Assembly (NCBI RefSeq): GCF_003691585.1
Contig: NZ_CP033169.1
Span: 1,984,001-2,048,000, forward strand
From: Biomaibacter acetigenes
GTDB taxonomy: Bacteria > Bacillota > Thermosediminibacteria > Thermosediminibacterales > Tepidanaerobacteraceae
Length of the DNA stretch: 64,000 bases
Direction: 5' to 3'
Shown: positions 28,901 through 38,998 of the stretch, in pieces
Position numbering within the stretch: position 1 is the first letter of the stretch
Layout: every line of letters begins with the position of its first letter
The notes under the pieces: model-generated
The model's input: the letters and a program-made list of their open reading frames with translations, nothing else
Told to the model about the DNA's origin: nothing
Databases searched by the model: none
Translations under genes and position numbers: made by a program

Positions 28901-31900
28901 ATCTATCTTGAAGTAGCTGGCAGGTTCGTTAACGTCAGTTATAGTGCCTCCTGTCTGTACCAGCATGCCGGTATACTGAGAGTTCATGGCATCTTTAGTT
29001 GAAAGCTTCTTGGGCTCTACTGGAGTCCCAGGGCCCACATACAGCACTTCCATATCGGCATTTTCATAGGCAAGTTCCATTTCGCCTTCAAACATCTGCA
29101 CTCCGCCGGTGGCGATAACAACAGTGCCTATGGGCAATTCTTTGCCCTGGGTGCCGTAGAGGGAAATGCCGCCGGTTTCATCTTGAATGTATACGGTATC
29201 AAAGAAGTTGTTTGTGGGTGATGTCACTACACCCTGAACCGTTACAATATCTCCTATTTTCGCATTCTTTCGCACATCAGCTATGGTCCTTATGCGATCA
29301 ATCTTAGCCAGCCAATCGATGAGCCGCAAGGTAAAAGCGGTGTTGCTCACATCATTTACTATTTCATAATCCGAGTAGAAGTATCGCCCCGCCACCACCA
29401 AGCGGCCGGAGCCGATATTTTCTTTAGCTATAAGGGGGATCTTGTCACCGTCGGGACCTGCAGTCTGGTTCGAATCATTTTCCCCGCCTACTGCATTATT
29501 ATATGTGTAATATCCTGGCTTTACATTGAAGTTATAGGATGTCTTGTTGCCTGCCACAAGGATTTCAATGCCGCTAGCCGGGTCATTGGTTAAGGCCTTT
29601 AGGTTCTCATCCACCAGGGAGCAGCCGCTGAAATAGCGTATGGCTTCCAGGTTCTTATTGAGGCCGCTGGGAGCATCGGGTATGGTGCGGGCATATACCG
29701 ACCATTTCATACCTCCGCTGTAGTTTTCTGAACTGTTGGGTTCATATACGTTATCATTGTTGAGGCGGATGCCGGAATTCATTTTCGCAAGCAAGGCATT
29801 TAGCATGGTATTACCATCATGGTAGTTGTTATCGGCACTACCTTCAAACTGATAATTTGATTTTGATGCCAATAGCAGCGAACCACCGGCCTTTACCCAT
29901 GCAGCAACAGCATCCATTTCCTCTTGTGTAAGGTTTTTACTATAATCGGTCGGAGTGTTGAGTATCAGCACATCTGCATCTTTTAGCAGGTCAGAAGTCA
30001 ATGTCTTTGTATTAAATGAAGCATTGTATCCATATCGCCTCAAAAGTTCCATGAGGTCATTGTGCGTGCCGGGCACTTCGGAATTTGCATGTCCCTGGTC
30101 AACGAGTATCTTTTTGCCGTTAGATTCCACCACTTTTACAGCTTTTGAAAGTTCCGTCACCGTAGTGACATTCTCTATGGGGGTTAGCACTGCGTAGATC
30201 CTGGTCTGGCCTGCTGCCGAAGGCTTCCACGTCACACTTGCCTCTTTTTTATCCCCTGCAGCAATTCTGTCTATGGTGACGGTGTCGATAAGATTACCGG
30301 CATCTTTACTGCCTTGATAGAACTTAACTTCCAGGTTTTCTACAGGGCGCACACCCATGTTGGAAACGGTAGCCGTAAGGGTAGTATCAAAGTTTGGTAA
30401 TGTGGGTTCGGGATTTATCTTGAGCTCTACGAGTTTCACATCATTTTCTCCACCGGCCACAAATATGGGGCTTGAAAAGCCAAGCTTTCCGCTCTTATGA
30501 TATACCTTTACCACATACCAGTGGGAACCGGAACCTGGAGTAACACTCGGATTCCATGATACGTCTGTTTTCCCGCCTGCCTGATACGTATCTATTACTT
30601 TCCCACCATTGGTAACAAGTTCCAGTTTATCTATGGGTTGAATTTCATCTTGGGCTGTGATTTCAAAATTCAGTTTCCCATCTGTTATGTCCTTGGAGTC
30701 CAGAACACTTCCCATCCAGTAACCGTTAGCTTTCATAATAAGTTCCAGAGTCCTGGTTTCTGTGGAGTAGACTCTTCTTTCCCTCAAAGCCTCAATAAAT
30801 TCATCATGACTCAATTCATCTGCCACTACCACGGTGAGGTTGTCAGGATCTCCCCAGTTCATGGAGTGGTTATCCTGGGCGTTTACCGCTCCCACGTGCC
30901 AGCCGTTGTCAAGGGCCCTGTAATACCATTCTTCTGCACGAGAGTAAGAATATGGAGGAGCACCGTTTCCGGTTTCTATGAGGTTTAATATGCGGTCCAC
31001 TTCGGGAACATAGCCCAGGTTATTAAAGGAATCGCTGGGCCAGTTGGGATGGTTAAATTCTGCTACCGCATCGGGCTGATTTTCCAGCCAGTTGTAAAAC
31101 TCCCTCAACCCTGTCATGGTCTTTTTAGCTTCTACATATTTATCGGTGTTGTGGACATTTATGTGGCCCCAGTCGCTAGAAGTCATCTCAAAGCCGCGCA
31201 GGGCAAGGAAATCGGGATGCTGTTGATTGAAAGCAGCGGCCATTTCGCCGGTCTTGGTCCATTCGGAATTTTCCTTGGCAAGGAATTCTTTGGTTTTCTC
31301 TATATATTCATCACCCTGGAGGGAATTGGAATGATCCGTTACCACAAGAAAATCGAGCCCCTTGCTGCGTGCATGCTCATATGCATCTGCCGGAGTGCCT
31401 TGACCGTCGGAATAAGATGTATGTGAATGGGGGATACCGTAAAAGAATTTCGGATCCGTCACGCCGTCGTCGACATTGAAATACCAGGAATATTCCGCTG
31501 TCCTATATACCGCATCGGTCACGGAAATCGTGACATCATGCTCGCCATAGGAAAGTTCGGTAGAAGGTGTATATGTTACCGTCCCTTTTTGAGTTTCGGG
31601 TTTGAAATCTATGGTAGCGGAACTTGTAACATCGCTGCCATCAAGTTTTATAGTTACATTTCCATTCAACGGATTTATGTTCGCCCCGCCCCTTTCAAAA
31701 GTGGCGGAAATGGTGGGCTTTTTGTTATAGGTAAAGGCCATGTTGGCAGGGTGAACATTATATATCAAAGGTTTATCTTCCACAACCTCTTGCTTTTCCA
31801 CAATATCAGCAGAAGAACGGGGGAATATCTGGTAACCGGAAGTAAATGGACTTTTATTATCGTATTGTCCTACAATACCTGTAATTGTATATGTTTTGCC

Positions 31901-34249
31901 TACTTGCAATATCTTGGAAGGATCGATGCCGGAAGTTTGCATCACCCGTAGAGTAATCTCATTGGCACCATTGATATCTGTTATCTTTACATTATAACCT
32001 CCACTGGCAGGACTTGATGGAATACTGCTCACTTTAGCCTCTATTTTGACCAGCATCCCTTCAAAGGGTTCAGCAGTACTAAAAGATGTAAGCTTGTCTA
32101 ATGTTATATTTTGTGGTGCCGGTAGTGGATTATTACTGCTTAAAATCTCTATAAATTTGGGATCGCTGCCAGAGGTTAATTCGGTCAGGCCATTGTAAAA
32201 ATCGACCTTTCCTGTTACCCTAACTTTATCCCCCTGTTTTACATCAGGAAGACCACTACCGTATATAGCGATGCCGCCGGTTCCATCCTGAACATAAATC
32301 GTCTTGCTAGCATCAATTACTCCTTTTCCCACAGTAACAATACCCTCAATCGTAATATTATCCTCTTTTAAGCGCGTAGGGTTTCCGTTTTCGTCCACAG
32401 TATCCACTTGATTTATAGGTATTACTTGCCGTTCCTGAGCACTTTCAATTTTAAAACTCCAAGTATGGGTTGTAAGACCCCCTTTGTTATTATATATTGA
32501 TACACTTACGGTCTGATCTCCTATATCGAGATCTGTTGTAGGTATATAACTAATCTTATATACTGAATCAATGATTGAAACATTGTTCGAAACTTCAGTG
32601 CCATTCAATTTTAACGAAACAAATCCGGGGTCTGCATTTTTTCCCCATGTGAATTCAGTATATATTTCGGGTTTTCTTTCAGTGATTGTTCCTTGAGGCC
32701 CATAGTTCAATATTACTGGATCAGTAGTTTCGCTGATAATTATATCATCTGTAGACCTTGGGAATAGCTCTCGACAATCCTTATAGCAGGAACTAATGCC
32801 AACAAAATTATATTTATTGCTCTCACCCTTAGCTAAACCCTGAAGATAAGTCTTAATTTCTGAACCGGCCTGAGCATATACCAGTAGTCTGTTGGAGCCG
32901 TCGGTAGTTATATAAATGCCTCCGGAACCGGTATTATAATCTTCAGTTATCCAAGCATTTTCTATCTTTATTAATTTACCTTCATTTTCTTCTCCTATTT
33001 CATAGATAGTAACAGAAATAGGTTCAGGAGTAGGAAAATTATCTCCTGGGAGAATAATGTATGAAGAAACCGTAATCTGCCGATCTCCATTAAAATCATT
33101 AACAGTACCGGTGACCTCAACTTCCTGTCCTATTTGTACATTAGTAATATTCCCTTTATAAAGCCTTATGCCGGCTGTGTTATCTTGAATCCATGCACTA
33201 GGGCCTAAAACAGCAGTAACTTCACCCCTAGTAGTAACAGTGGTGTTATTGGCTGATGCCCGGGCTTCAGAAATAGTAAATAATCCCGGTGTATTGTTTG
33301 TTACCTCTTGGTCAGTGAAATCGGCTGCGTCGTTGCCTGCAGCATCCTGAATAGGATTGGTTCCCGCTATATAGCTTACGGTTACATTATCGCCCGCCTT
33401 AACGGCCTCTGCCAGGGTAAGGTTAACCGTGCTGCCGGAGATGGCTACATTGGTGGGCGTAGCTTGTGCCTGACCGTTCACCTTTACGGTAAAATCATTG
33501 ACGGCCGGCACGGAGGCTTCATCCAGAATTTCATTATATATAATTACGAGCCGGTCTCTGCTTATTTCTGCAGAATTTAATACCGGAGGTTGAGTGTCTT
33601 CTCTACCGCTGCCAAAGCCGTCCATAGTATGGCTGCCAAGATATTCAAAAGTATCCTTAGGATAAGCATCCCACTGGTCAGCAGGATCAAAATCATCATA
33701 AGGATTGCTATCACCGGCACTTATCGAACTCTTACGCACCAGAGTATGGTCCGCAGTTGTGTTATCACCTGTGCCCCAAGCGGTTCCAGGATCTTCGCCT
33801 ACTTTGCCGATGACATCGATGATATTGCCGTTATGTTTCAATACTATAGCATCGTCACCATTGAAATTAATCACGCTGGAGTTTTGTAGGTCTGCTTTAT
33901 CCTTTATAGCCTGGGCAGCACTTGTGTTGCACATTACGTATACTTCTCCACTGGCTAAGTTTCCGCTAAGAAGCAAAGTTTGTGAAGCGGTTTGGCTACC
34001 GTTAGTATAAAGCTCCAAAGTGTAATCACTGAGATTGACCTCGTTCGCCGTTCCGTTATAAATCTCGATAGCCTTGTTATTACTACTTCCCTCAATATAT
34101 TCGGAAATAAAGAGGTCGGCGGCGTAATCCGCCCTCGCTTCCCTTTCCCCTATCGTCCCTACCGGGACGAGGCCTAACCCCAGGGAAAATACCAGCAGCA
34201 CTACCAGCAAGCGTTTCCAATAAAAATACGCTTTTGAAGAACTTATCAA
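25975..34249 (-). CDS. Giant S-layer-anchored protein: lamin-tail, OB-fold, PHP, 5'-nucleotidase and SLH domains; frameshifted
   Basis: About 2,757 residues once one base is removed from the G5 run at 28327-28331 (KASIYP then AAIVDVNGEKVGLIGV). From TTG 34249 (GGGGG 7 nt upstream): signal peptide to about 40; lamin-tail domain (LFISEYIEGSSNNKAIEIYN); a SwmB-like Ig domain near 220-325; YhcR-type OB-folds (WIQDNTAGIRLYKG, IYVQDGTGGIAIYG, VYIQDETGGISLYG); a PHP phosphoesterase near 935 (GIPHSHTSYSDG, VVTDHS); a CARDB-like domain near 1285; a region near 1380 (ILVDQGHANSEVPGTHND); a metallophosphoesterase near 1853 (IMHTNDTHAHLDD, GNHEFDKG, GGHSHT) with a 5'-nucleotidase C-terminal domain (NGGGIRASIDEGDITLGEV); an acidic and lysine-rich linker; and three C-terminal SLH repeats. 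It probably degrades extracellular nucleic acid or nucleotides on the cell surface, upstream of the nucleoside importer. Confidence 0.9.
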
Positions 34250-34560
34250 GGTTATTCCCCCTAAATATTTATTCTAAAAAAGGTCGGAACATTTTCAAAT
34301 AATTACATATTACGTTTTACACGACTTGAAATTTATGTAATTTTTTTCGTGTAATTATCCAGGTGTTTTATTTTTTCCTATCCCCCCTTTTCTGGTTTTT
34401 TAATGTGTTATTAAAATCCCTTGTTACACCCCCTCTCCTAAAAACAATTTTTAGGCAAAGCCTTCCGCTAGCACATAGAGAACGCTCCATTTAATAATAA
34501 AATATCTTTGTTAATGTGTAGTTAATTTTTAGTAAACTTGAAGTTAAGTTTGTCTTTTTT

Positions 34561-34581
34561 AATTGTCCGACATCAGACATT
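34561..34581 (-). promoter_or_regulatory. Promoter-proximal element, second copy
   Basis: Minus strand ATGTCTGATGTCGGACAATT, 3 nt after the -10 box, matching 18 of 21 positions with the element at 25829-25849. Confidence 0.5.
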
Positions 34582-34584
34582 TAG

Positions 34585-34614
34585 ATTTTAACACACTTTA
34601 CGAAAGTGGATCAA
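34585..34614 (-). promoter_or_regulatory. Probable promoter of the surface gene with palindrome in the spacer
   Basis: Minus strand TTGATC (34614-34609), 18-bp spacer, TAAAAT (34590-34585). The spacer contains the perfect inverted repeat CACTTT-CGT-AAAGTG (34608-34594), placed like an operator between the -35 and -10 boxes. Confidence 0.6.
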
Positions 34615-34737
34615 GTAAATTTTGTCTTTTCACCCTTTTCTAATTTTTGTAATATTTGTTGTTATTTTGTAAACGGGTGTCAGAAGATGATGAATTATAT
34701 AATTTAATGTCTTTTTACGAGCTAGAAATGATGAAAA

Positions 34738-34771
34738 AATAAAACAGGCCTTTTTTAAAGCCTGTTTTATT
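34738..34771 (-). terminator. Intrinsic terminator of the rplU-rsfS operon
   Basis: AATAAAACAGGC pairs with GCCTGTTTTATT, followed on the minus strand by TTTTTT. It lies 72 nt beyond the corrected rsfS stop. Confidence 0.88.
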
Positions 34772-34842
34772 CGCAACCGATATTTAGCCTAAAAATAGAT
34801 TTTAAACATCAGGTAGTATAATTTTCATATTTTAAAAGAAAT

Positions 34843-35204
34843 CTATCCGCCCTGAACCGCCGGTTCCACCCTGGGGGCGTCGGCCCAGAGGCGTTCCAGC
34901 ATGTAATACTCCCTGTCGGGACCATAGAAAATATGAACTATTATATCATAAAATCCAGCAAAACCCATCGTGCTTCATCATATCCTTCTTTGCCGCGAAG
35001 GGTAAAGCCTTCTTCTATGAGTTTTTTCTCCACCTCGTCGGCTAGCGCCTTTACATGGATAAGCGACCTGCCTGTAGCTATCACAAAGTAATCCGCCAAG
35101 ATTGAAATCCTGCTTATGTCTAGTATCACCACATCCTGACCCTTTTTATCTTCCAGAGTTTTTGCAGCAAGCAAAGCACAGTCTTTAGGGTCTCGTGCCA
35201 TCAA
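34843..35204 (-). CDS. rsfS: Ribosomal silencing factor RsfS, frameshifted
   Basis: A protein of about 120 residues that binds uL14 and keeps ribosomal subunits apart during starvation. The first frame gives LAAKTLEDKKGQDVVILDIS, ADYFVIATGRS and EGYDEARWVLLDFMI and then stops at 34941. Adding one base to the A4 run at 34950-34953 gives [35 protein letters not shown], the standard RsfS ending, with a TAG at 34845-34843. Without the correction the conserved C-terminal third is missing. It is the last gene after the LCP gene (10 nt gap), the usual nadD-yqeK-lytR-rsfS neighbourhood. Confidence 0.92.
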
Positions 35205-35214
35205 TTTCCCTCCA

Positions 35215-36393
35215 TCAATTTATATCTTTTCCAACTATCACCGTAGTCAGGCCTGCCTGAAGCTGAGGCTCTTCCTTCATTTCAGCGTTTGTAAAAATCT
35301 TGGCTATTTTTTCAGCATCATCTTTTTTTTCTTTCGGGTAAATGATGGTAGTTGTCTCATAGTCAAAGCTATCTGCATTGGCCACCCTGACTACCTTAAA
35401 CCCTTTTTGTTCCAGTTCCCTGGCTATTTTGGAAGCTACACCGGAAGAACCATTGCCATTTAGTACTGCCACTTTTGAATATCCACCATCAAAAAAAATC
35501 TGGTCAATCATATCGTTCATCTGGGATTGAAACGGTATGAAATAACTCACACCCGAGATATATTTACCTTCACCGGGCAATATAAAAGTTTTTATATTGT
35601 CCGTGCCCACCTGTCTGGCAAAATTGGCCAGGCCCGCAATTTCAAGAGGTCCTATATCAGTCTCCACATTTTCCTGGACGGTATTTATGATTTTGGGCAA
35701 TTTTAAAAGAGTCGACGGTTTTAATATCGTCTTGCCCACAGCCTCAATAAATTTTTGCTGTGCTTTTACCCTGTCCAGGTCACCGCCGGGGTAGTGCCTG
35801 AACCTCACAAACTGTTCGGCTTTATCCCCGTTCAACACCTGCAAGCCAGGTTTTAAATCTATATGAAGATTGCCCGCATTGTCATCATATTTCATGGGCT
35901 TTTCTATATTTATTTCGACTCCACCCAGGGCATCAACTATTTCTTTAAAGCCTTTATAATTCACAACCACGTAGTTATGGATGGGAATACCTAGAAAATC
36001 CTTGACGGTCTTCACAGCCAGGTCCGGACCGCCAAAAGCCATAGCCGCATTTATCTTCTCAACGCCTACTCCCGGAATTTTAACTCTGGTATCCCTGGGA
36101 ATGGATAATACCTTTATATCCTTTTTATCTCTGTCAATGCTGAAAACCATCATGGTGTCAGACCTATGCCGGTTATGTTCCTCGCTAGCTCCGATGGTCC
36201 CTGCATCGAGGCCCAATAATAGGATATTAAGCCTCCCGCCTTTCACAAATTCGTCGGTATTTGTCAAGTTGCCGCTATTAGGATTGCCGGGATTCGGCTT
36301 GTTTAAACTGTGAAATACATAGTAAAAGCCGCTGCCCACCGATAAAACTATGAATAATACGGCTATTAGAGTATATTTAAAAAACTTTTTCAT
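35215..36393 (-). CDS. LCP-family (LytR-CpsA-Psr) cell-wall glycopolymer ligase with LytR_C domain
   Basis: A 392-residue membrane-anchored extracellular enzyme that attaches teichoic acids or capsule polymers from lipid carriers to peptidoglycan. One N-terminal membrane span covers residues 6-27. The LCP domain shows NILLLGLDAG, HRSDTMMVFSID, VLSIPRDTRVKIPG (arginines contacting the pyrophosphate), INAAMAFGGPDLAVKTV and EQFVRFRHYPGGDLDRVKAQQ. The C-terminal 95 residues (VAVLNGNGSSGVASKIAREL) are the LytR_C domain. It overlaps yqeK by 4 nt. Confidence 0.94.
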   Translation of the reverse strand: MKKFFKYTLIAVLFIVLSVGSGFYYVFHSLNKPNPGNPNSGNLTNTDEFVKGGRLNILLLGLDAGTIGASEEHNRHRSDTMMVFSIDRDKKDIKVLSIPRDTRVKIPGVGVEKINAAMAFGGPDLAVKTVKDFLGIPIHNYVVVNYKGFKEIVDALGGVEINIEKPMKYDDNAGNLHIDLKPGLQVLNGDKAEQFVRFRHYPGGDLDRVKAQQKFIEAVGKTILKPSTLLKLPKIINTVQENVETDIGPLEIAGLANFARQVGTDNIKTFILPGEGKYISGVSYFIPFQSQMNDMIDQIFFDGGYSKVAVLNGNGSSGVASKIARELEQKGFKVVRVANADSFDYETTTIIYPKEKKDDAEKIAKIFTNAEMKEEPQLQAGLTTVIVGKDIN

Positions 36394-36974
36394 GCTTTCC
36401 CCTCTCTCCTTTTATGCAAAAGAATAAAGTTTCTGGCACACACAGTCCTTGGATGTAAAAGGCTTTCTCTTTCTGTCACATATTTTATGGTTGAATCGTA
36501 AGCAGAGATCATAGCTTCATCAAGGTCTTTGAAAGCTTTAACCCTCAGGTCCTCGACACCGGGGAAACACCTGCCCGGTTCTATATAATCCGAAAGAAAA
36601 ATGATTTTTTCAAGCAAAGTCATATTTTTATCCCCGGTGGTGTGCAATCTTACCGCATTAAGAATTTCTTCATCATCAACACCAAAATTTTTTCTTGCAA
36701 TTGCAGCACCCAACGGTCCGTGAATTAAGGCAGGCTCAAGTTTTTCAATATCATCTAACAGTATACCAAAATTTTCAACCATTTTCAACTGAGATTCGGC
36801 TGGTATATCCCTGGCACAGTCATGTATAAGCCCGGCAATTCCAGCCTTTTTAACGTCCGCTCCGTAACGACGGGCCAGAATTATAGATGTTTCCATCACT
36901 CCCAGAGAATGCTTAAACCGGCTTTCCTTTAGACCAGCTTTTAGCTTTAAAATTATTTCATCCCTGGAAATCAT
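36390..36974 (-). CDS. yqeK: YqeK family HD-domain bis(5'-nucleosyl)-tetraphosphatase (symmetrical)
   Basis: A 194-residue HD hydrolase that cuts Ap4A to ADP. Metal ligands are visible in SRFKHSLGVMETS (His), AGLIHDCARDI (HD pair) and ALIHGPLGA; VRLHTTGDKNMTLLEKIIFLSDYIEPGR follows the family pattern. It lies between nadD (6 nt) and the LCP gene, the standard Firmicutes order. Soluble cytoplasmic enzyme of normal length. Confidence 0.94.
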   Translation of the reverse strand: MISRDEIILKLKAGLKESRFKHSLGVMETSIILARRYGADVKKAGIAGLIHDCARDIPAESQLKMVENFGILLDDIEKLEPALIHGPLGAAIARKNFGVDDEEILNAVRLHTTGDKNMTLLEKIIFLSDYIEPGRCFPGVEDLRVKAFKDLDEAMISAYDSTIKYVTERESLLHPRTVCARNFILLHKRREGKA

Positions 36975-36980
36975 TTCAAA

Positions 36981-37595
36981 TCACCCGTAAATTCCATGTT
37001 TTTTAATATACATCTCTACACTTTCAGGGAGAAGATATTTTATAGAAAGCTTTTCTCGTACCCTCCTCCTGATTTCCGTTGAAGAAATATCCATTCCCGT
37101 CACTTCCATAGGATAAACTTCCTTGCCATATAGTTTTTTTATTTCCTGGAGTTTTTGCTTCAGTTTTTCCATAGGGTATCCGGGTCTGGTGGCAGCAATA
37201 AAAGTACACATATTCAAAACTTCCTGCACGTCTTTCCAGGTCAATATGTCCAGTACGGCATCAGCACCGCTGATAAAAAAAAGAGATGTATCTTTTTCAT
37301 ACTCCCGGGCAAAATAGCGCAGCGTATCTATGGTGTAGGTATAGCCTGTCCGGTCGATCTCCACCCTGGATACCTTGAAAAAAGGGTTACTATTTATGGC
37401 AAGAGCGGTCATAAGGTATCTGTGCTCGGCAGGAGTAACGGTATAATTCTTTTTATGAGGTGGGTTGCCCGCAGGTGTAAAAATCACCTCATCCAGGTTA
37501 AAATATGTTCTTGCCGCTTCGGCTGTTACCAGATGGCCGTAATGAATAGGGTCAAAAGTACCCCCCATTATCCCTACCCTATTCTGTTTTGACAA
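36981..37595 (-). CDS. nadD: Nicotinate-nucleotide adenylyltransferase
   Basis: Adenylates nicotinate mononucleotide to deamido-NAD in NAD synthesis. The 204-residue protein has the nucleotidyltransferase motif [12 protein letters not shown] (H/GxxH), [27 protein letters not shown] and the ISSTEIRRR signature near the end. The start is TTG 37595 behind GGGGGAGGATTTAAT. It follows obg by 64 nt and is followed by yqeK. Confidence 0.95.
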   Translation of the reverse strand: MSKQNRVGIMGGTFDPIHYGHLVTAEAARTYFNLDEVIFTPAGNPPHKKNYTVTPAEHRYLMTALAINSNPFFKVSRVEIDRTGYTYTIDTLRYFAREYEKDTSLFFISGADAVLDILTWKDVQEVLNMCTFIAATRPGYPMEKLKQKLQEIKKLYGKEVYPMEVTGMDISSTEIRRRVREKLSIKYLLPESVEMYIKKHGIYG

Positions 37596-37659
37596 ATTAA
37601 ATCCTCCCCCAACATTTACTTTTAAAGATTATATCATTCGAAGGAACATTTTTCAATTT

Positions 37660-38928
37660 TTACTCTATATAATAAAATTCCACATCGCCTATTTTTACAC
37701 TATCACCCTGTTTTATACCCTTTTTTTTAAGAGCTTCATCCAGCCCTATTTTTTTAAAAGTCCTCTGTAGCCTTTTTACGGCAGACTCATTTTCCAGGTC
37801 TGTCATAGCCACAAGTCTTTCCACAAGACTGCCGGAAACTGAAAAAACCTGACCACCTTTGCTTATTTTAAAGGGTTCCTCCTCACGGATTGTATATTCT
37901 TTGATTTCTTCAGTTTCCACTGTTTCAGGCATCTTGCTCAGTATTTGCTGAATCCTTAACAAAAGCTGCTTTACACCCTGCCCTGTAGCTCCGGAAATGG
38001 GCATTACCTCGAACCCTTCTTTTTTAAAGGCAGCTTCAATCCTTTCATAATTTTCCCGGGCTTGAGGCAAGTCCATCTTATTGGCAGCAATTAATTGGGG
38101 CTTTTGCGATAGTTTAAGGCTGTATTCCCTCAGCTCGCGGTTTATTACGTGAAAACCTTCAATAGGATCGTTTTCCAAACCGGCGGCATCTATCACGTGC
38201 ACCAGAAGCCGTGTCCGCTCTACATGCCTTAAAAACTCGTGGCCAAGTCCCAGGCCTTCATGGGCTCCTTCGATGAGTCCGGGGATATCTGCCACCACAA
38301 AGCTTCTCCCTTCGCCGGTGCCCAAATCCACTACTCCCAGATTAGGGGATAAAGTGGTAAAGGGATAATCGGCTATCTTGGGCCGGGCCGAAGTCATCCT
38401 GGATAAAAGCGTAGATTTGCCCGCATTTGGAAAACCTATTAATCCTACATCTGCAATGAGCTTTAACTCCAACAAAATCCACCGCTCTTCACCCGGTTCA
38501 CCTTTTTCCGCAAAATCCGGGGCCCGGTGAATCGATGAGGCAAACCTTGCATTGCCTCGCCCCCCGCGTCCTCCTCGGGCAGCTATAAAAGTCTGTCCAT
38601 TTTCCACAAGATCAGCCAGAACATCCCCCGTTTCTGGGTCCTTGACCACTGTTCCGGGCGGAACTCTAATAATCAAGTCCCCGGCACTCCGGCCAACTTT
38701 ATTTGACCCCTGGCCATGTTCTCCTTTTTCAGCCTTGTAGTGAACTTTATATTTGAAATCCATCAGGGTGGAAAGTCCTGAGTCCACCATAAGCACCACA
38801 TCTCCACCTTTTCCCCCGTCGCCGCCGCTGGGACCTCCTCGGGGTACATATTTTTCCCTCCGGAAAGCTACCGCGCCATTTCCGCCATCGCCGCCTTTTA
38901 CGTATATTTTGGCCCTGTCTATAAACAA
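37660..38928 (-). CDS. obg: GTPase ObgE/CgtA
   Basis: A 422-residue essential GTPase of 50S assembly and stress control. The glycine-rich Obg fold fills residues 1-158 (FRREKYVPRGGPSGGDGGKG, GRGGRGNARFASS). The G domain has GFPNAGKSTLLS, DYPFTTLSPNLGVV, DIPGLIEGAHEG and NKMDLP. The C-terminal OCT domain covers about 340-422. The start is TTG 38928 with AAAGGGG upstream. It follows the Spo0B-like gene, exactly as in Bacillus subtilis. Confidence 0.97.
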   Translation of the reverse strand: MFIDRAKIYVKGGDGGNGAVAFRREKYVPRGGPSGGDGGKGGDVVLMVDSGLSTLMDFKYKVHYKAEKGEHGQGSNKVGRSAGDLIIRVPPGTVVKDPETGDVLADLVENGQTFIAARGGRGGRGNARFASSIHRAPDFAEKGEPGEERWILLELKLIADVGLIGFPNAGKSTLLSRMTSARPKIADYPFTTLSPNLGVVDLGTGEGRSFVVADIPGLIEGAHEGLGLGHEFLRHVERTRLLVHVIDAAGLENDPIEGFHVINRELREYSLKLSQKPQLIAANKMDLPQARENYERIEAAFKKEGFEVMPISGATGQGVKQLLLRIQQILSKMPETVETEEIKEYTIREEEPFKISKGGQVFSVSGSLVERLVAMTDLENESAVKRLQRTFKKIGLDEALKKKGIKQGDSVKIGDVEFYYIE

Positions 38929-38998
38929 ATTGTATCCCCTTTCTTTAATACCAGAAATATTATGATTTTCCTTTAAAAGGATTCCCTTTTTTTTAAAA

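Larger units (their letters stand above)
34250..34842. other. 593-bp spacer: long 5' leader of the surface gene and convergent signals
   Basis: No gene is seen. From the predicted start near 34578 to the TTG at 34249 the leader would be about 330 nt. It has an AGGC-TTT-GCCT hairpin overlapping a CCTAAAAA-TTG-TTTTTAGG hairpin at about 34440-34465. I could not match it to a known riboswitch. The right part holds the promoter, the ATGTCKG element and the terminator of the rplU-rsfS operon. Confidence 0.6.

Noticed and set aside
31049-31951. Two long open frames on the plus strand inside the surface protein gene
   Set aside because: They are opposite a gene with clear domain content, lack ribosome binding sites and give Cys/His/Ile-rich shadow translations.
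34430-34500. Possible cyclic-di-GMP riboswitch (AGGCAAAGCC words)
   Set aside because: The GGCAAAGCC-like sequence is on the wrong strand for the surface gene, and the conserved core of that riboswitch is absent.
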